DNA of 64,000 bases, from NCBI GenBank assembly GCA_017560095.1, contig JAFYOU010000036.1, forward strand, positions 124,001 to 188,000, in the 5' to 3' direction. Origin of the DNA: Candidatus Gastranaerophilales bacterium (GTDB lineage Bacteria > Cyanobacteriota > Vampirovibrionia > Gastranaerophilales > Gastranaerophilaceae). Below the pieces are notes generated by a model. It searched no databases and was not told where the DNA came from. It saw only the letters and a list, made by a program, of their open reading frames with translations. Made by a program: the position numbers and the translations under genes. Below, piece after piece: positions 51,238-61,087 of this stretch (position 1 is the stretch's first letter; each line of letters opens with the position of its first letter).

Positions 51238-52419
51238 ATGAAGTTTGATTCCTTTAAAATAAAAATATTTTTTATTGTAGTTTTTTTAACATTTATTACA
51301 CTACCTTCATTCGCAGTGGAAAATGTTATTTCATCAGTTGTTATATCAAAAGCTAAAGATAGTTTAAATACATATGAATTAAATATTGATTCAACTCATC
51401 AAGTACAATATAAAAGTCATATTGATAGTGATGGAAATATCTATTTTGATTTAAAAAATTCAGTTTTAGCTCCTAATATGGGAACAATTTATGATGATGT
51501 ATCCGAAATTGATAATGTGGTAGTTAAACAATTACCCAAGGATAAGGTAAGAATTTATGTAAATGGTAAAGATGCTAGAAAAACTGAATTAATATTTATT
51601 AATTCGTTATTTGAAACATCAAAAGAAACAAAAAATATCATCATCAATCGTCCTATAAAAGAATATAAGTCTACATCATATTATGATGATTTAGAATATG
51701 GCGATGCTACAAAAGAATGGGATGATAATTCATTTGATTTTGAAAATTTAAGTTCAATTGTATTATCTGAAATAAAAGAAGGACCAATTGGAACCATTTT
51801 ACTTATTATTTCATTGTTTGCTTTTTTGATGATTTTAGCTAAATCTTTAATTAACAAAGTAGCACAAGATAAAGAACCTTTAATTAATTCAAATAAAGCT
51901 CAAATTGGCAGTTTAGGTATATCTGTTGATTTATCAAAACAAAAAGTTGTTAATTCAAGAAGAAATGAAACATTAAAACAAGCCCAAAACGAATTAGCTA
52001 AAGCTCATGAAAAATATCAACAATACATTCAAAATAAATATCAAGGTATTCAAAAACCAAAACCAATCGATGTTGATTTAGTTAAGAAAAATTTTGCGCT
52101 AAATCAATATCAAAAAAGCACTCAAAACCCATATAAAGATCAAGAAGTAATAAGAATCAATAAAGGTTTTAGTACTGATACTCAATTAAAAGGTAATTTT
52201 CAAATTCCACCAAGAGCAAGAAGAATTACAAATGCAGAATTTACAAGTCCATATATTAAAAGAACAAATAATTTTGTAAATTCAAATCCAATTAATGAAA
52301 AACCAAAACAAAATATGAGATTTTTAGAATCGGTAACTAAAATATATGAAAATTCTGGCAGAGGGGATTTAGCTGACGAACTTAAAAATTCAATTTCAAA
52401 AGCTAAACAAAAGATTTAA
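51238..52419 (+). CDS. AMIN-like exported/membrane protein, function unknown
   Basis: A protein of 393 residues. The start at 51238 has GGGAGAG 9 bases upstream, within the longer frame from 51220. A signal peptide or anchor (about 8-28, FFIVVFLTFITLPSFA) leads to a beta-rich domain (about 30-120) like the AMIN domain of cell-wall amidases and PilQ. A membrane helix lies at about 185-205 (GTILLIISLFAFLMILAKSLI). The rest is a Lys/Gln/Asn-rich cytoplasmic helical tail. So the N-terminal part should be outside the membrane and the tail inside. It opens the 51-57 kb envelope group. Confidence 0.7.
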   Translation: MKFDSFKIKIFFIVVFLTFITLPSFAVENVISSVVISKAKDSLNTYELNIDSTHQVQYKSHIDSDGNIYFDLKNSVLAPNMGTIYDDVSEIDNVVVKQLPKDKVRIYVNGKDARKTELIFINSLFETSKETKNIIINRPIKEYKSTSYYDDLEYGDATKEWDDNSFDFENLSSIVLSEIKEGPIGTILLIISLFAFLMILAKSLINKVAQDKEPLINSNKAQIGSLGISVDLSKQKVVNSRRNETLKQAQNELAKAHEKYQQYIQNKYQGIQKPKPIDVDLVKKNFALNQYQKSTQNPYKDQEVIRINKGFSTDTQLKGNFQIPPRARRITNAEFTSPYIKRTNNFVNSNPINEKPKQNMRFLESVTKIYENSGRGDLADELKNSISKAKQKI

Positions 52420-52439
52420 TATAATACTCAACCAATAAT

Positions 52440-52466
52440 GCCTCTTGAATAAAGAGGCTTTCTTTT
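52440..52466 (+). terminator. Terminator after the AMIN-like gene
   Basis: GCCTCTT and AAGAGGC pair over a short loop, followed by TTTCTTTT. Confidence 0.8.
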
Positions 52467-52512
52467 ATTAGACAACGTTTTTCTTTTTTTATATAATATT
52501 TTTAGGATAATT

Positions 52513-53604
52513 ATGGCATCAAATGTTTTTACAAAGAATGAAATATTACAGAGTTTAGCGTCAAAAGGTTTTTTTGTTGATGCATATACTTTGGATACTT
52601 TTTTAGAAAAATGGAAAATTGAAGCAATATTTGAAGATGAACAAGGTAGTGAGTTTTATGATAAAAACGCGCTTGATTTAATATTGGACAAACTTTTTAA
52701 TTCTTCAAATGATGAAACAAAAGAAGAAGAGGAAGTTGAGCCAAGATTAATACAACCGCAAACATATAATCCTATTGCTGAACCATCTGTACCAAAAATT
52801 CAAACATATGTTCAACCTCAGCCAACTCAAATTGTGTATGTTCAAACTCAAAATACTTATGAAATGCCTCAACAACCTGTAATTAAAAATACTCAACAGG
52901 TTTATCCTCAACAAATGGTGAATGATGCTGAGACTAATAATATTTTAAATAATATTTCATTGTCTGACGGAACTCCTTTATCTCAAAAAGTGCAGAATGG
53001 TAAAATAGATGAATTTAATATTGATTATAAATTATTAGAACAAGAAGCAATAAAAGATATTAGTTATCCAAGTGAAACCGATTTTGATTTTGAAATAAAA
53101 CAAGAAAAGAAAATGGGTATTTTGGAAGGTGCCATGCTTGCAACAGGACAAGAATATATTCCTGAATCAGAAGCAGGCCAAGAAAATTTTTCAACAGATG
53201 AAAACTCTGATTTTGATGATATGAGTTTATTATCTGAATCATTAGAAGCACAAGAAAAATTTAGAGAATATGTTGTTTCTGAATTATCTAAAAAAAATGT
53301 TGACTTAACACCAAAAGGAAATGAATTTAAATTAGATATTTCAGAACGCACCTTAAATATGATTGCTCGCTCAATGGCTAAAAAAATAGCAAAACACGTA
53401 AATCAGATTTTTTCTGGCGACATCAAATCATCAGAAAAATTACAAGAAATTGAACAACAAAACAAAAAACTTGAAAAAAGAGCTCAAGAATTAGAAGATC
53501 AAAACAAGAAATTAAGACTTTTACTTGCGGAATCTAATAAAAATTTAAATTCATATAAGCCAAGTATGTTTGGATTATATAAAAAAGTTCCCCCAAAAAA
53601 TTAA
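52513..53604 (+). CDS. HTH-like and coiled-coil protein, function unknown
   Basis: A 363-residue soluble protein. The first 70 residues (KNEILQSLASKGFFVDAYTLDTFLEKW, then SEFYDKNALDLILDKLF) resemble a MerR-like winged helix, as in the gene at 11046. A long Gln/Pro/Glu-rich linker with repeated QP and QT steps follows (about 75-150), then a structured part with LDISERTLNMIARSMAKKIAKHVNQIF and a coiled-coil end (about 300-345). It ends 15 bases before rseP and may be co-transcribed with it. Confidence 0.65.
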   Translation: MASNVFTKNEILQSLASKGFFVDAYTLDTFLEKWKIEAIFEDEQGSEFYDKNALDLILDKLFNSSNDETKEEEEVEPRLIQPQTYNPIAEPSVPKIQTYVQPQPTQIVYVQTQNTYEMPQQPVIKNTQQVYPQQMVNDAETNNILNNISLSDGTPLSQKVQNGKIDEFNIDYKLLEQEAIKDISYPSETDFDFEIKQEKKMGILEGAMLATGQEYIPESEAGQENFSTDENSDFDDMSLLSESLEAQEKFREYVVSELSKKNVDLTPKGNEFKLDISERTLNMIARSMAKKIAKHVNQIFSGDIKSSEKLQEIEQQNKKLEKRAQELEDQNKKLRLLLAESNKNLNSYKPSMFGLYKKVPPKN

Positions 53605-53619
53605 TATAGTGAGGATTTT

Positions 53620-55002
53620 ATGAATCAAATTATAATGATTTTATTAATAAGTTTATTAGTATTAGTACACGAAGCAGGTCACTTTATTGCTGCAAGAATG
53701 TGTGGCATTAGAGTAACTCGTTTTGGAATTGGTATGCCAATCGGTCCGAGCTTAAAAATATTTAAATGGGGCCATACTGATTTTTATTTACATGCATTTT
53801 TGTTTGGCGGATATGTAAGTTTTCCAGAAGACACACAAAAAGAGGATGAAAAAAATGGCGAAGAAGTTTTACCATCAGATTCTTCTGAATTATATGAAAA
53901 TAAAACAATAGCTCAAAAACTTTTTGTAGTTAGTGCTGGGGTTTTAATGAATATAGTTTTTGCTATATTTCTTGTAATTTTTTGTGCAAGTGTATTTCAT
54001 AAACTTCCAACATCGAATCAAAACTTATATGTAGATAATTTTTCATCAAATAAAACATCAAACATTCAAGAAGTTGGTTTAATTAAAGGTGATAAAATTT
54101 TAAAAGTTAATGATATAAAAATTGATTCAATGTATCAATTAACTTTATTTGCAAAAAATTCAAAACTTTTTGATGATTATGCTCAAAAAGATTTAATTGA
54201 AAAGAATTTAGCTGAATTAAAAAAGATTAATCCGCAAATTAAAAATGAAATTTCAAATGGACAAAAAATAAAACTTCCGAAAGCGAATGTAGAAAATTCG
54301 CTAGAATTAAATAAAAACATATTAATTGGGCTTGAAAGATATAAAAAAGATGGTGTTGAATTAAGTCAAAATCAAATTGAATTAAGAAATAAAATTTACT
54401 CTAAAAAAAGCTTTTTGGCAGATAAAAATTATACTTTAAATGATTTTGCTATTGCATTATCTGATACTTATAAACCAATTAAAATAACTGTTTTAAGAAA
54501 TAATAAAGAATTTTCTTTTGAAAATATTAAAGTAGAAAAAGAAGGTATTTTTGGAATGATGCTGAAAATTGAAGAAATTTTTATTCCAACAAATACATTT
54601 AAAGAAATAATTATAAAATCTTTTGATTATTTATATACAACTACAAGTACAATGTTAAAAAGTTTGTGGCAATTAATAACTGGAAAAGTTAGCGTTTCTG
54701 ATATGCATGGAGTAATTGCAGTTGTAAAAATTGGAGGGGATATAATAGCGTCAAAAGGTTTATTAAATGGTTTATTGTTAACTGCAATGATTTCAATAAA
54801 TCTTGCTATTATGAATTTTTTACCAATTCCTGCGTTAGATGGTGGGCATGTAATGTTTCTATTGATTGAAAAAATTACAGGAAAAAAACCAAGTAAAGAA
54901 CTAGGTGAAAAAATAACTAATTTCTTCTTTATATTGTTAATTATTTTAATGATTGCAATTTGTTATAATGATATTTTTGCACTTGTAACTAAAAAGTTTT
55001 AA
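53620..55002 (+). CDS. rseP: RseP-type site-2 membrane metalloprotease
   Basis: A 460-residue intramembrane protease. HEAGH (His17, Glu18, His21) in the first helix and LPIPALDGGH in the last pair of helices form the zinc site. A PDZ-like region lies between (about 140-310), with GLIKGDKILKVNDIKIDS, but it is interrupted by about 90 residues of Lys/Asn/Leu-rich helices. Such proteases cut anti-sigma factors or leftover signal peptides. No dxr, cdsA or bamA neighbour, unlike many bacteria; here it lies between the coiled-coil and GHL10 genes. Confidence 0.9.
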   Translation: MNQIIMILLISLLVLVHEAGHFIAARMCGIRVTRFGIGMPIGPSLKIFKWGHTDFYLHAFLFGGYVSFPEDTQKEDEKNGEEVLPSDSSELYENKTIAQKLFVVSAGVLMNIVFAIFLVIFCASVFHKLPTSNQNLYVDNFSSNKTSNIQEVGLIKGDKILKVNDIKIDSMYQLTLFAKNSKLFDDYAQKDLIEKNLAELKKINPQIKNEISNGQKIKLPKANVENSLELNKNILIGLERYKKDGVELSQNQIELRNKIYSKKSFLADKNYTLNDFAIALSDTYKPIKITVLRNNKEFSFENIKVEKEGIFGMMLKIEEIFIPTNTFKEIIIKSFDYLYTTTSTMLKSLWQLITGKVSVSDMHGVIAVVKIGGDIIASKGLLNGLLLTAMISINLAIMNFLPIPALDGGHVMFLLIEKITGKKPSKELGEKITNFFFILLIILMIAICYNDIFALVTKKF

Positions 55003-55079
55003 GTAATAAGATTTTATTTTGCTTGGAGTTATTTTTTATTATAAAATTTTATTATTAAAATAACGAAAAAGAGGAACTT

Positions 55080-57014
55080 TTGAGGAGGTTTTTAAATTTA
55101 ATTAAATTTCTTTTTGTTGCGTTATTGGTTTTTAAGGCGCAAATTGTTTGTGCTGATGTGGCGCCAATTTCTTTATCTGATGCTGAGGATATTTTAAATC
55201 CTGTACAAAAAAGTATATATCAAGAACAAAAACAACAAAAAACTCTTTATGCGCCAAAGAATGAAGAAGCAAAACTAAATAATACGTTTTTAAAAAAAGA
55301 AAATAATATAATTAAAATAAATGATATTAAAGATGATATAAAAGATGAAACAAATATTATAATTAAAGATTCATTAGATAGAATTTTATCTGAATCTTCG
55401 AGAAAAATTAATGCGATTTACCCAAATGATAATATTTCCCCAACAAATACATATCCTGGCTATAGAGGCCCTAATCAGCTTGTAATTTATACAAGGGATT
55501 TTGCTAGAACCACAGGAACGAATGAATTTGGCAAAGAAGCTATTGTAGAAGATGGTATTGTTGTTGCTCTTACAGGGGCAAATTCAAATATTCCAAGAGA
55601 TGGTTTTGTTGTTTCAGGGCATGGAAATGCTAAAAAATGGATAAGTGACAATTTAAAAATTGGAACAAAAGTCGAAATAAATAATAGAACAATTAGAGCT
55701 TATACAACAATTGAAAGTTATAGATATTTTGCAAAAATGAAAATAAAATCCGTTGAAAATGTTTTAATTTCAACAAAATCAGATTATGACAACAGAGATG
55801 ATAAATTTATTTATTATTATTTAAAAAAAGCAAAGCAAATGCTTAAAAAATCAAAAAGAAATTCGTCCGATGTTTCATTAACTCATGCTAAAGAAGCAAT
55901 TAACTATGCATCATTAGCTTTTAGATATACTCTTCCTTATATAGAGAATGAATTAAAGGGAACTTGGATTAGACCAAATTCAAAAAATATTTATGATATT
56001 CAAAAAACACTTGATAAAATTAAAGAAACAGGAATTAATAATGTATTTTTAGAAACATATTTCCATGGAAGAACAATTTTTCCTTCAAAAACAATGGAAG
56101 AGTATGGTTTTGAGGAACAAAACCCTGATTTTGTAGGGGCTGACGTACTTTCAATTTGGATAAAAGAAGCCCATAAAAGAGGAATAAAAATACATGTTTG
56201 GTTTGAAAGTTTTTATGTAGGAAATAAAAATCCTCAAAATAATCCTAAATCAATTTTATCTGTTAAGCCAGAATGGATGAATAGAACTAAGCAAAAAGCA
56301 GATTTTGAAGGATATGTTTCACATCCTCAAGAACATAATGGATATTTTTTGGATCCTGCTAATCCTGAAGTAATTGAATTTTTATTGAAATTAATTTCAG
56401 AAATTACGGTTAAATATAATGTTGATGGCGTAAATATCGATTATGTTAGATATCCTAATATTTCAAAAGAAAATTTAAATAATCAATGGGGATACACAAA
56501 ATATGCTAGAGAAGAATTTTTCTTAATTTATGCGACTGATCCAATAGAAATTCAACCAAGAAGTGCTTTTTGGGATGATTGGTGTGAATATAGAAGAAAT
56601 AAAATTACTAGATATATATATGAAGTGCATAATCTTTTAAAACATAAAGATATAATGTTTTCAGCTGTAATTTTCCCTGATTATAAAGTTAGTCTTCAAA
56701 CAAAATTCCAAGATTGGTATACTTGGGTGGATAATTGTTATTTGAAAGCAATTACCCCATTAATATTAACGGGAGATGACAATCTTGCAAAATCAATGTT
56801 AGAAGAAATAAAAAGAAAAACTTCTAATAATGCTAAAATTTTTCCAGGGCTTTTTGCGGGTTTCATAGAGTCTGATCCTGAAGATTTATTAAGACAAATT
56901 CATATAGTTAGAAAATTAAAATTAGATGGAGTAATTCTTTTTGATTGGGCTCATCTAAATGACAATTATCGGGATGTACTTAAAACAAGTGTTTTTAAAG
57001 AGCAAACATATTAA
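55080..57014 (+). CDS. Exported GHL10-family (glycoside hydrolase-like) protein
   Basis: A 644-residue protein from a TTG start with AGAGGAA upstream. Signal peptide (about 1-26, VALLVFKAQIVCA). Residues about 125-225 carry LVIYTRDFARTTGTNEFGKEA, IPRDGFVVSGHG and AKKWI, a domain often found before GHL10 in cyanobacterial proteins. The catalytic-like TIM barrel (about 300-640) has GTWIRPNSKNIYD, INNVFLETYFHGR, HVWFESFYVGN and DGVNIDYVRYPN (about 447-458). GHL10 proteins are thought to act on cell-wall or surface glycans; the substrate is unknown. Confidence 0.88.
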   Translation: MRRFLNLIKFLFVALLVFKAQIVCADVAPISLSDAEDILNPVQKSIYQEQKQQKTLYAPKNEEAKLNNTFLKKENNIIKINDIKDDIKDETNIIIKDSLDRILSESSRKINAIYPNDNISPTNTYPGYRGPNQLVIYTRDFARTTGTNEFGKEAIVEDGIVVALTGANSNIPRDGFVVSGHGNAKKWISDNLKIGTKVEINNRTIRAYTTIESYRYFAKMKIKSVENVLISTKSDYDNRDDKFIYYYLKKAKQMLKKSKRNSSDVSLTHAKEAINYASLAFRYTLPYIENELKGTWIRPNSKNIYDIQKTLDKIKETGINNVFLETYFHGRTIFPSKTMEEYGFEEQNPDFVGADVLSIWIKEAHKRGIKIHVWFESFYVGNKNPQNNPKSILSVKPEWMNRTKQKADFEGYVSHPQEHNGYFLDPANPEVIEFLLKLISEITVKYNVDGVNIDYVRYPNISKENLNNQWGYTKYAREEFFLIYATDPIEIQPRSAFWDDWCEYRRNKITRYIYEVHNLLKHKDIMFSAVIFPDYKVSLQTKFQDWYTWVDNCYLKAITPLILTGDDNLAKSMLEEIKRKTSNNAKIFPGLFAGFIESDPEDLLRQIHIVRKLKLDGVILFDWAHLNDNYRDVLKTSVFKEQTY

Positions 57015-57023
57015 GATATGTTT
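57004..57023 (+). terminator. Weak hairpin after the GHL10 gene
   Basis: AAACATAT and ATATGTTT pair over TAAG, with the stop codon in the hairpin. No long T-run follows. Confidence 0.35.
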
Positions 57024-57094
57024 AACAATTAGCCATCTTGCTTGACTTTTGCTAAAATAAACTTTATGGGAGTAAAGGAAAAATATAAAATATT

Positions 57095-60000
57095 ATGGTA
57101 GACAGTATTGAAATCAGATTAGACCAGCTAACACAAGCCATCAAAGGATTATATGCCAAATCATCAATGTCACAAGGAGAAATTTATAACGCCCTCACCA
57201 GCCTATCGCAACGTTATGAAAATTTAACTACTGTTTCAAGCGAAAAGATTGCTGCTACTCTCGTTAATGAATTTCGAAAAACAATTGATTCAAAATATGG
57301 TCAAACAAATCAATTTATAAGCGAATTAGAAAATTCGCTAAAAGCTTTCATGCAAGCTCAGCAAAACCAAAACCCAAAAATGGCTGCTGAAGTTTCAAGA
57401 TTATTAAATGATACAGCGAATATGTATTCTAAGTTAAACAGTCAAGATTTAGCTTTGCAAAAAATATTTAATGCTGTTGATTTATTAAAAAACAAAGATT
57501 CTTCTCAAGAATTAGCAAAACTTAGTGATAATTTTATGAATTTTTCACGTGGTTTTGATAATATTACCAATACTCTCAATAAAAATTTTGCAGATTTTTT
57601 AAGCCAAGTTAAACAAGGAACATCAAGAGAAGAATATTCTTCGCTTAAATCTGAACTTGATACAATTTCGGGAAATGTTAATTCTGTAATTTCTGCTATT
57701 TCTGTTATTGATACAAAGTATCGTGATTTAACCGGTTTAATTGGAACTATTCAAAATAGGGAAAATATTTTTAATGATGCTTTAAGAGAAGTAAGAAGCT
57801 TAACAAATACAATTTCTCATCTCAAAGATGATATTAACTCCCTTGATTCTAAGCAACAACTTCAGGCATTAAATGCTGAACTTAAAAATCAAATTGAAAC
57901 TGTTAAATATGAAATTCAAAAAATTATTAATACCGCAGGTGATGCCGGTGTTAAAACAGAAGTTTATAATTTAACAAGTAATGTTGCAACTGTTTCCAAT
58001 AATATTCAAAATTTAAGCGCAAATTTAACAAATACAAAAGATGAAGTAAGAAATCTTTCAACAACTGTTCAAAATCTTGGAAACGAATTAAAAGATGTTC
58101 ATGGGTTAATTAATGATGAAATTTTATATAAATCTCATCAACATCAAGCTGAGTTTGAAAGATATTTAAATCAATCAAAAGAAGATATTAAAGCTCTTTT
58201 GGTGGGTTTAACTTCATTTAAAAAAGATTTAAATGCAATTAATGAAGGAAATATTAAAGTTCTCCAAGAGCCAATTGAGCGTGCTATGGATGAGCTTAAA
58301 AATCAAGATTTAGGAAGAAATATTAAAGATTTATCTGATAATCTTCGTGATATTACGCTTGAAATTCAATCTTCAATTCAAAACATGCAAACAAGTTTGA
58401 ATGATATGAATTCTATTTCAAGTATGCAAATTTTAACTCAAATATCAGAAGCAATTCCTAGTATTTCTGATAAATTAGAAATTTTTAGAACTCATGTTGT
58501 GACCGAAAATAGTTCTAATATTAGTCAAATTAAAACATCTTGTTTGGATATTATTTCATCTGTTCAAGAAAATTTAAAAATGGCAGCCGATAGAATCCAT
58601 GAAGATGTTAAAACAATTAATATTGAAACAATTGATACTTTGAAAGTTGATCTTCAAAGACTATCAGATCATTTGGTTGATAGTGTTGAAGTTGTTAGTG
58701 ATAGAGTTCAAAAAGAATTTGTAAATAACAGAGTAGACTTTCAAGAATTTTCACTAAAACAACAAGATAATACTGATAAAATTATCAATAAATTATCTGG
58801 TTTAGAAGTTGGGCTTGAAAACTTTAGCCAAGATACAATTGATAAAATTAACGACACAATTAATGTAACAAGCGCTCAATCTCAAGATGTTTTAAACGAG
58901 ATTAAAAGTGATATTTTAGAAGGAATTGGAGCTATTGATAGAACCAATAAAACTTCTATACAACAGTTTGAATTAAAAATTGACAAACTTTTAGACAATT
59001 ATGTTGGAGCAGATTTAGATAATATAATTGAAAAGAAATCTCTAAGAGAAACTGTTGTAGATATTGAAACAAAAATAGATAGAACAAATCTTCAACAAAT
59101 TCATAATGCGAAAGAACTTTTAGAAGAAATTCAATCTAGTACTTCTAATCTTTCAATGAAAATTGCAACAATTGAAGAAAGCAAGAATCTAACTTCTGTT
59201 TTAAGTGCTTTATCTAAAATATCAGAAAAAATTCAAACAATTGAAGAATTTAATGTTGAATTATCTGAAGAATTTAAAGAAACTAAAGAACAAATAGAAC
59301 AAAGATTGAAAGATAATATTCAAAAAATTTCTGCTTTATTGGATAAACCAGAAGATACATCAAGGTTTGATAAGCAAAATAGCAATATTGATAATTTATC
59401 TAATAAAGTTCAAGAATATCTTTCTAATTTTGAATTTTTAAAAAGTAATATTTCTCAAGAAATTAAAGAAAATTTAACGAGTGAGTTTTCAAAAATTGAA
59501 TCTGCAATTAGAAGAATTAAAACAATTGATGAAAATTCAAATTATTCTTACACATTAGAAGATGTTGAATCTGATTTAGCTAAGATTCGTTTAACTATTG
59601 AGAAAAACGCTGCAAATAATGAAGAATTTAAAAATCTTTTTGAAAAAATTATTGAATTAAGAACAGTAGGCCTTGAAGGTGTTAAAATTAATAGAGACGT
59701 TGAAGCTGAGCTCGGTCACCTTTCCGGTTGGTTTAAGGATGCTGTTGTTAAAATTGACGATTTGGCAGAACGTTTTGATGATTTAAGAAATATTGGTTTT
59801 GAAGATATTAAAACAAGATTAACTCAAAGCGAAAAATCAAAACAAAATGTTTTAGAGTTTAGTGCAAAAATCGAAAATGCATTGAAACACATTATTAAAA
59901 ATGCTCAAAATCAAGATGCTAAAATTGCAGATTTATCAAAAAAAGTTGAATTATTGGTTCAAAATCAAAATGACAGCTTTAATCCAGCGCAATTTATTGA

Positions 60001-60121
60001 TATTTTCTATGAAAATATGACTCAAACAAAAATGCTTTCAAATAGAGTTGAAATAATAGAAGATAAAATAAATTCAATTCAAAATGCTGTTGAAAAATTG
60101 ATTAGCTATGTTGAACAATAA
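57095..60121 (+). CDS. 1008-residue coiled-coil protein, function unknown
   Basis: Almost the whole protein is predicted helical, with heptad-like spacing of Leu, Ile and Val, many Asn, Ser, Lys and Glu, no signal peptide, no membrane segment and only one Cys. Similar segments recur (DLSDNLRDITLEIQSSIQNM, NLSANLTNTKDEVRNLSTTVQNL, TIEEFNVELSEEFKETKEQIE). The distribution looks like that of SMC-arm, t-SNARE or bactofilament-type coiled-coils, but no head domain is present, so a structural or scaffold role is the only reasonable inference. The ribosome-binding site (AAAGG, 16 bases upstream) is poor. Confidence 0.8.
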   Translation: MVDSIEIRLDQLTQAIKGLYAKSSMSQGEIYNALTSLSQRYENLTTVSSEKIAATLVNEFRKTIDSKYGQTNQFISELENSLKAFMQAQQNQNPKMAAEVSRLLNDTANMYSKLNSQDLALQKIFNAVDLLKNKDSSQELAKLSDNFMNFSRGFDNITNTLNKNFADFLSQVKQGTSREEYSSLKSELDTISGNVNSVISAISVIDTKYRDLTGLIGTIQNRENIFNDALREVRSLTNTISHLKDDINSLDSKQQLQALNAELKNQIETVKYEIQKIINTAGDAGVKTEVYNLTSNVATVSNNIQNLSANLTNTKDEVRNLSTTVQNLGNELKDVHGLINDEILYKSHQHQAEFERYLNQSKEDIKALLVGLTSFKKDLNAINEGNIKVLQEPIERAMDELKNQDLGRNIKDLSDNLRDITLEIQSSIQNMQTSLNDMNSISSMQILTQISEAIPSISDKLEIFRTHVVTENSSNISQIKTSCLDIISSVQENLKMAADRIHEDVKTINIETIDTLKVDLQRLSDHLVDSVEVVSDRVQKEFVNNRVDFQEFSLKQQDNTDKIINKLSGLEVGLENFSQDTIDKINDTINVTSAQSQDVLNEIKSDILEGIGAIDRTNKTSIQQFELKIDKLLDNYVGADLDNIIEKKSLRETVVDIETKIDRTNLQQIHNAKELLEEIQSSTSNLSMKIATIEESKNLTSVLSALSKISEKIQTIEEFNVELSEEFKETKEQIEQRLKDNIQKISALLDKPEDTSRFDKQNSNIDNLSNKVQEYLSNFEFLKSNISQEIKENLTSEFSKIESAIRRIKTIDENSNYSYTLEDVESDLAKIRLTIEKNAANNEEFKNLFEKIIELRTVGLEGVKINRDVEAELGHLSGWFKDAVVKIDDLAERFDDLRNIGFEDIKTRLTQSEKSKQNVLEFSAKIENALKHIIKNAQNQDAKIADLSKKVELLVQNQNDSFNPAQFIDIFYENMTQTKMLSNRVEIIEDKINSIQNAVEKLISYVEQ

Positions 60122-60211
60122 TTTTATTAAGTATTGTAACAAAATTATATACTTTTGATATATTAAGATTCTTTTTGTTTTTATTAATATAAGACAAAAA
60201 AGGATATTATA

Positions 60212-60439
60212 ATGGCTACAAAACAATATGGGCTAGATAGTAGAACAAGCTCAATTTTAATTAATTTAAATTTGAATTTAAATACAGGTTTCGTTGCAAA
60301 TCAATATGGTGATTCAGCTGCAAAAATTGAAGAAAGTTCAAAAGGCGATGCCAAAAAAACATATAATAGTTTGCGCTCAGCGCTTAGAGAGTCTTATTTA
60401 ACGGGTTCTTTAAGATATGGCAAAGGTTTTGTGTCATAA
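60212..60439 (+). CDS. 75-residue protein, function unknown
   Basis: A small soluble protein with AAAGGA upstream at slightly long spacing. It has SSILINLNLNLNTGFVANQYGDSAAKI followed by a basic helix (KKTYNSLRSALRESYLTGSLRYGK). No known motif. Its last 6 bases overlap the convergent zinc-ribbon gene. It follows the coiled-coil gene but has its own -10-like TATAAT. Confidence 0.65.
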   Translation: MATKQYGLDSRTSSILINLNLNLNTGFVANQYGDSAAKIEESSKGDAKKTYNSLRSALRESYLTGSLRYGKGFVS

Positions 60440-60916
60440 ATCATAGTTTTGTATAAAACCATATCTTGTGTCGTCGTCAGTTGTGTTCATTCCGCCTCTT
60501 AGACGGCGGTTGATATATCTAGCTTCTTCTTGATATTTTTGTACATTTAAGCCTTTTTTTTCTAATTCATTGACCTTTGGTGAAAATCTTAAAAGGCATT
60601 TTTTACAAGTAAATCCTGTTTTTTCATCATTTTCTAACTCAACACCACAAAAGCGACATTTAATTGATAATTTAGGTAAAACTACAAATAATCTTCCTCT
60701 TATTATTAAATCTTCAATTTCTGATTTTGCTATGTTTGTTCCTTGGGATAATTCATCAAGAGTTACTTTATTTTTCTGTGATGAGTTTACATAATTTCGT
60801 ATTAAATCAATTACTTCGAGTTCTTTTTTAAAACATTCTTCGCACACTTCTCTGCCAGAATTTTTAAAAAACAAAGTCCCGCACTTTTTACAGTTAATTA
60901 ATCCATCTTTTGCCAT
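60434..60916 (-). CDS. Zinc-ribbon protein resembling flagellar-operon protein YvyF
   Basis: A 160-residue protein. The first 30 residues (CKKCGTLFFKNSGREVCEECF) are a CxxC...CxxC zinc ribbon, followed by an HTH-like part (VTLDELSQGTNIAKSEIEDLIIRGRL) that matches the layout of YvyF/TIGR03826. A second ribbon (CRFCGVELEN...CKKCLLRF) sits at about 90-112, and the end is basic (ARYINRRLRGG). No flagellar genes are in the window. An RNA- or DNA-binding role is inferred. Confidence 0.75.
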   Translation of the reverse strand: MAKDGLINCKKCGTLFFKNSGREVCEECFKKELEVIDLIRNYVNSSQKNKVTLDELSQGTNIAKSEIEDLIIRGRLFVVLPKLSIKCRFCGVELENDEKTGFTCKKCLLRFSPKVNELEKKGLNVQKYQEEARYINRRLRGGMNTTDDDTRYGFIQNYDL

Positions 60917-61087
60917 ATTAAAATATTATCATTTTTTTATAATTTTTACAAAAAGTTTGCATAATTGAATATTTTTTTATAAAATGGGTATATATTAAAA
61001 GTGAAGAGAGTGTATTTATAAAGATTGCCTATTAAATTAATTATCATTAAGTGATGGGAATAATATAGAAATAGAAAGATTATTCTA

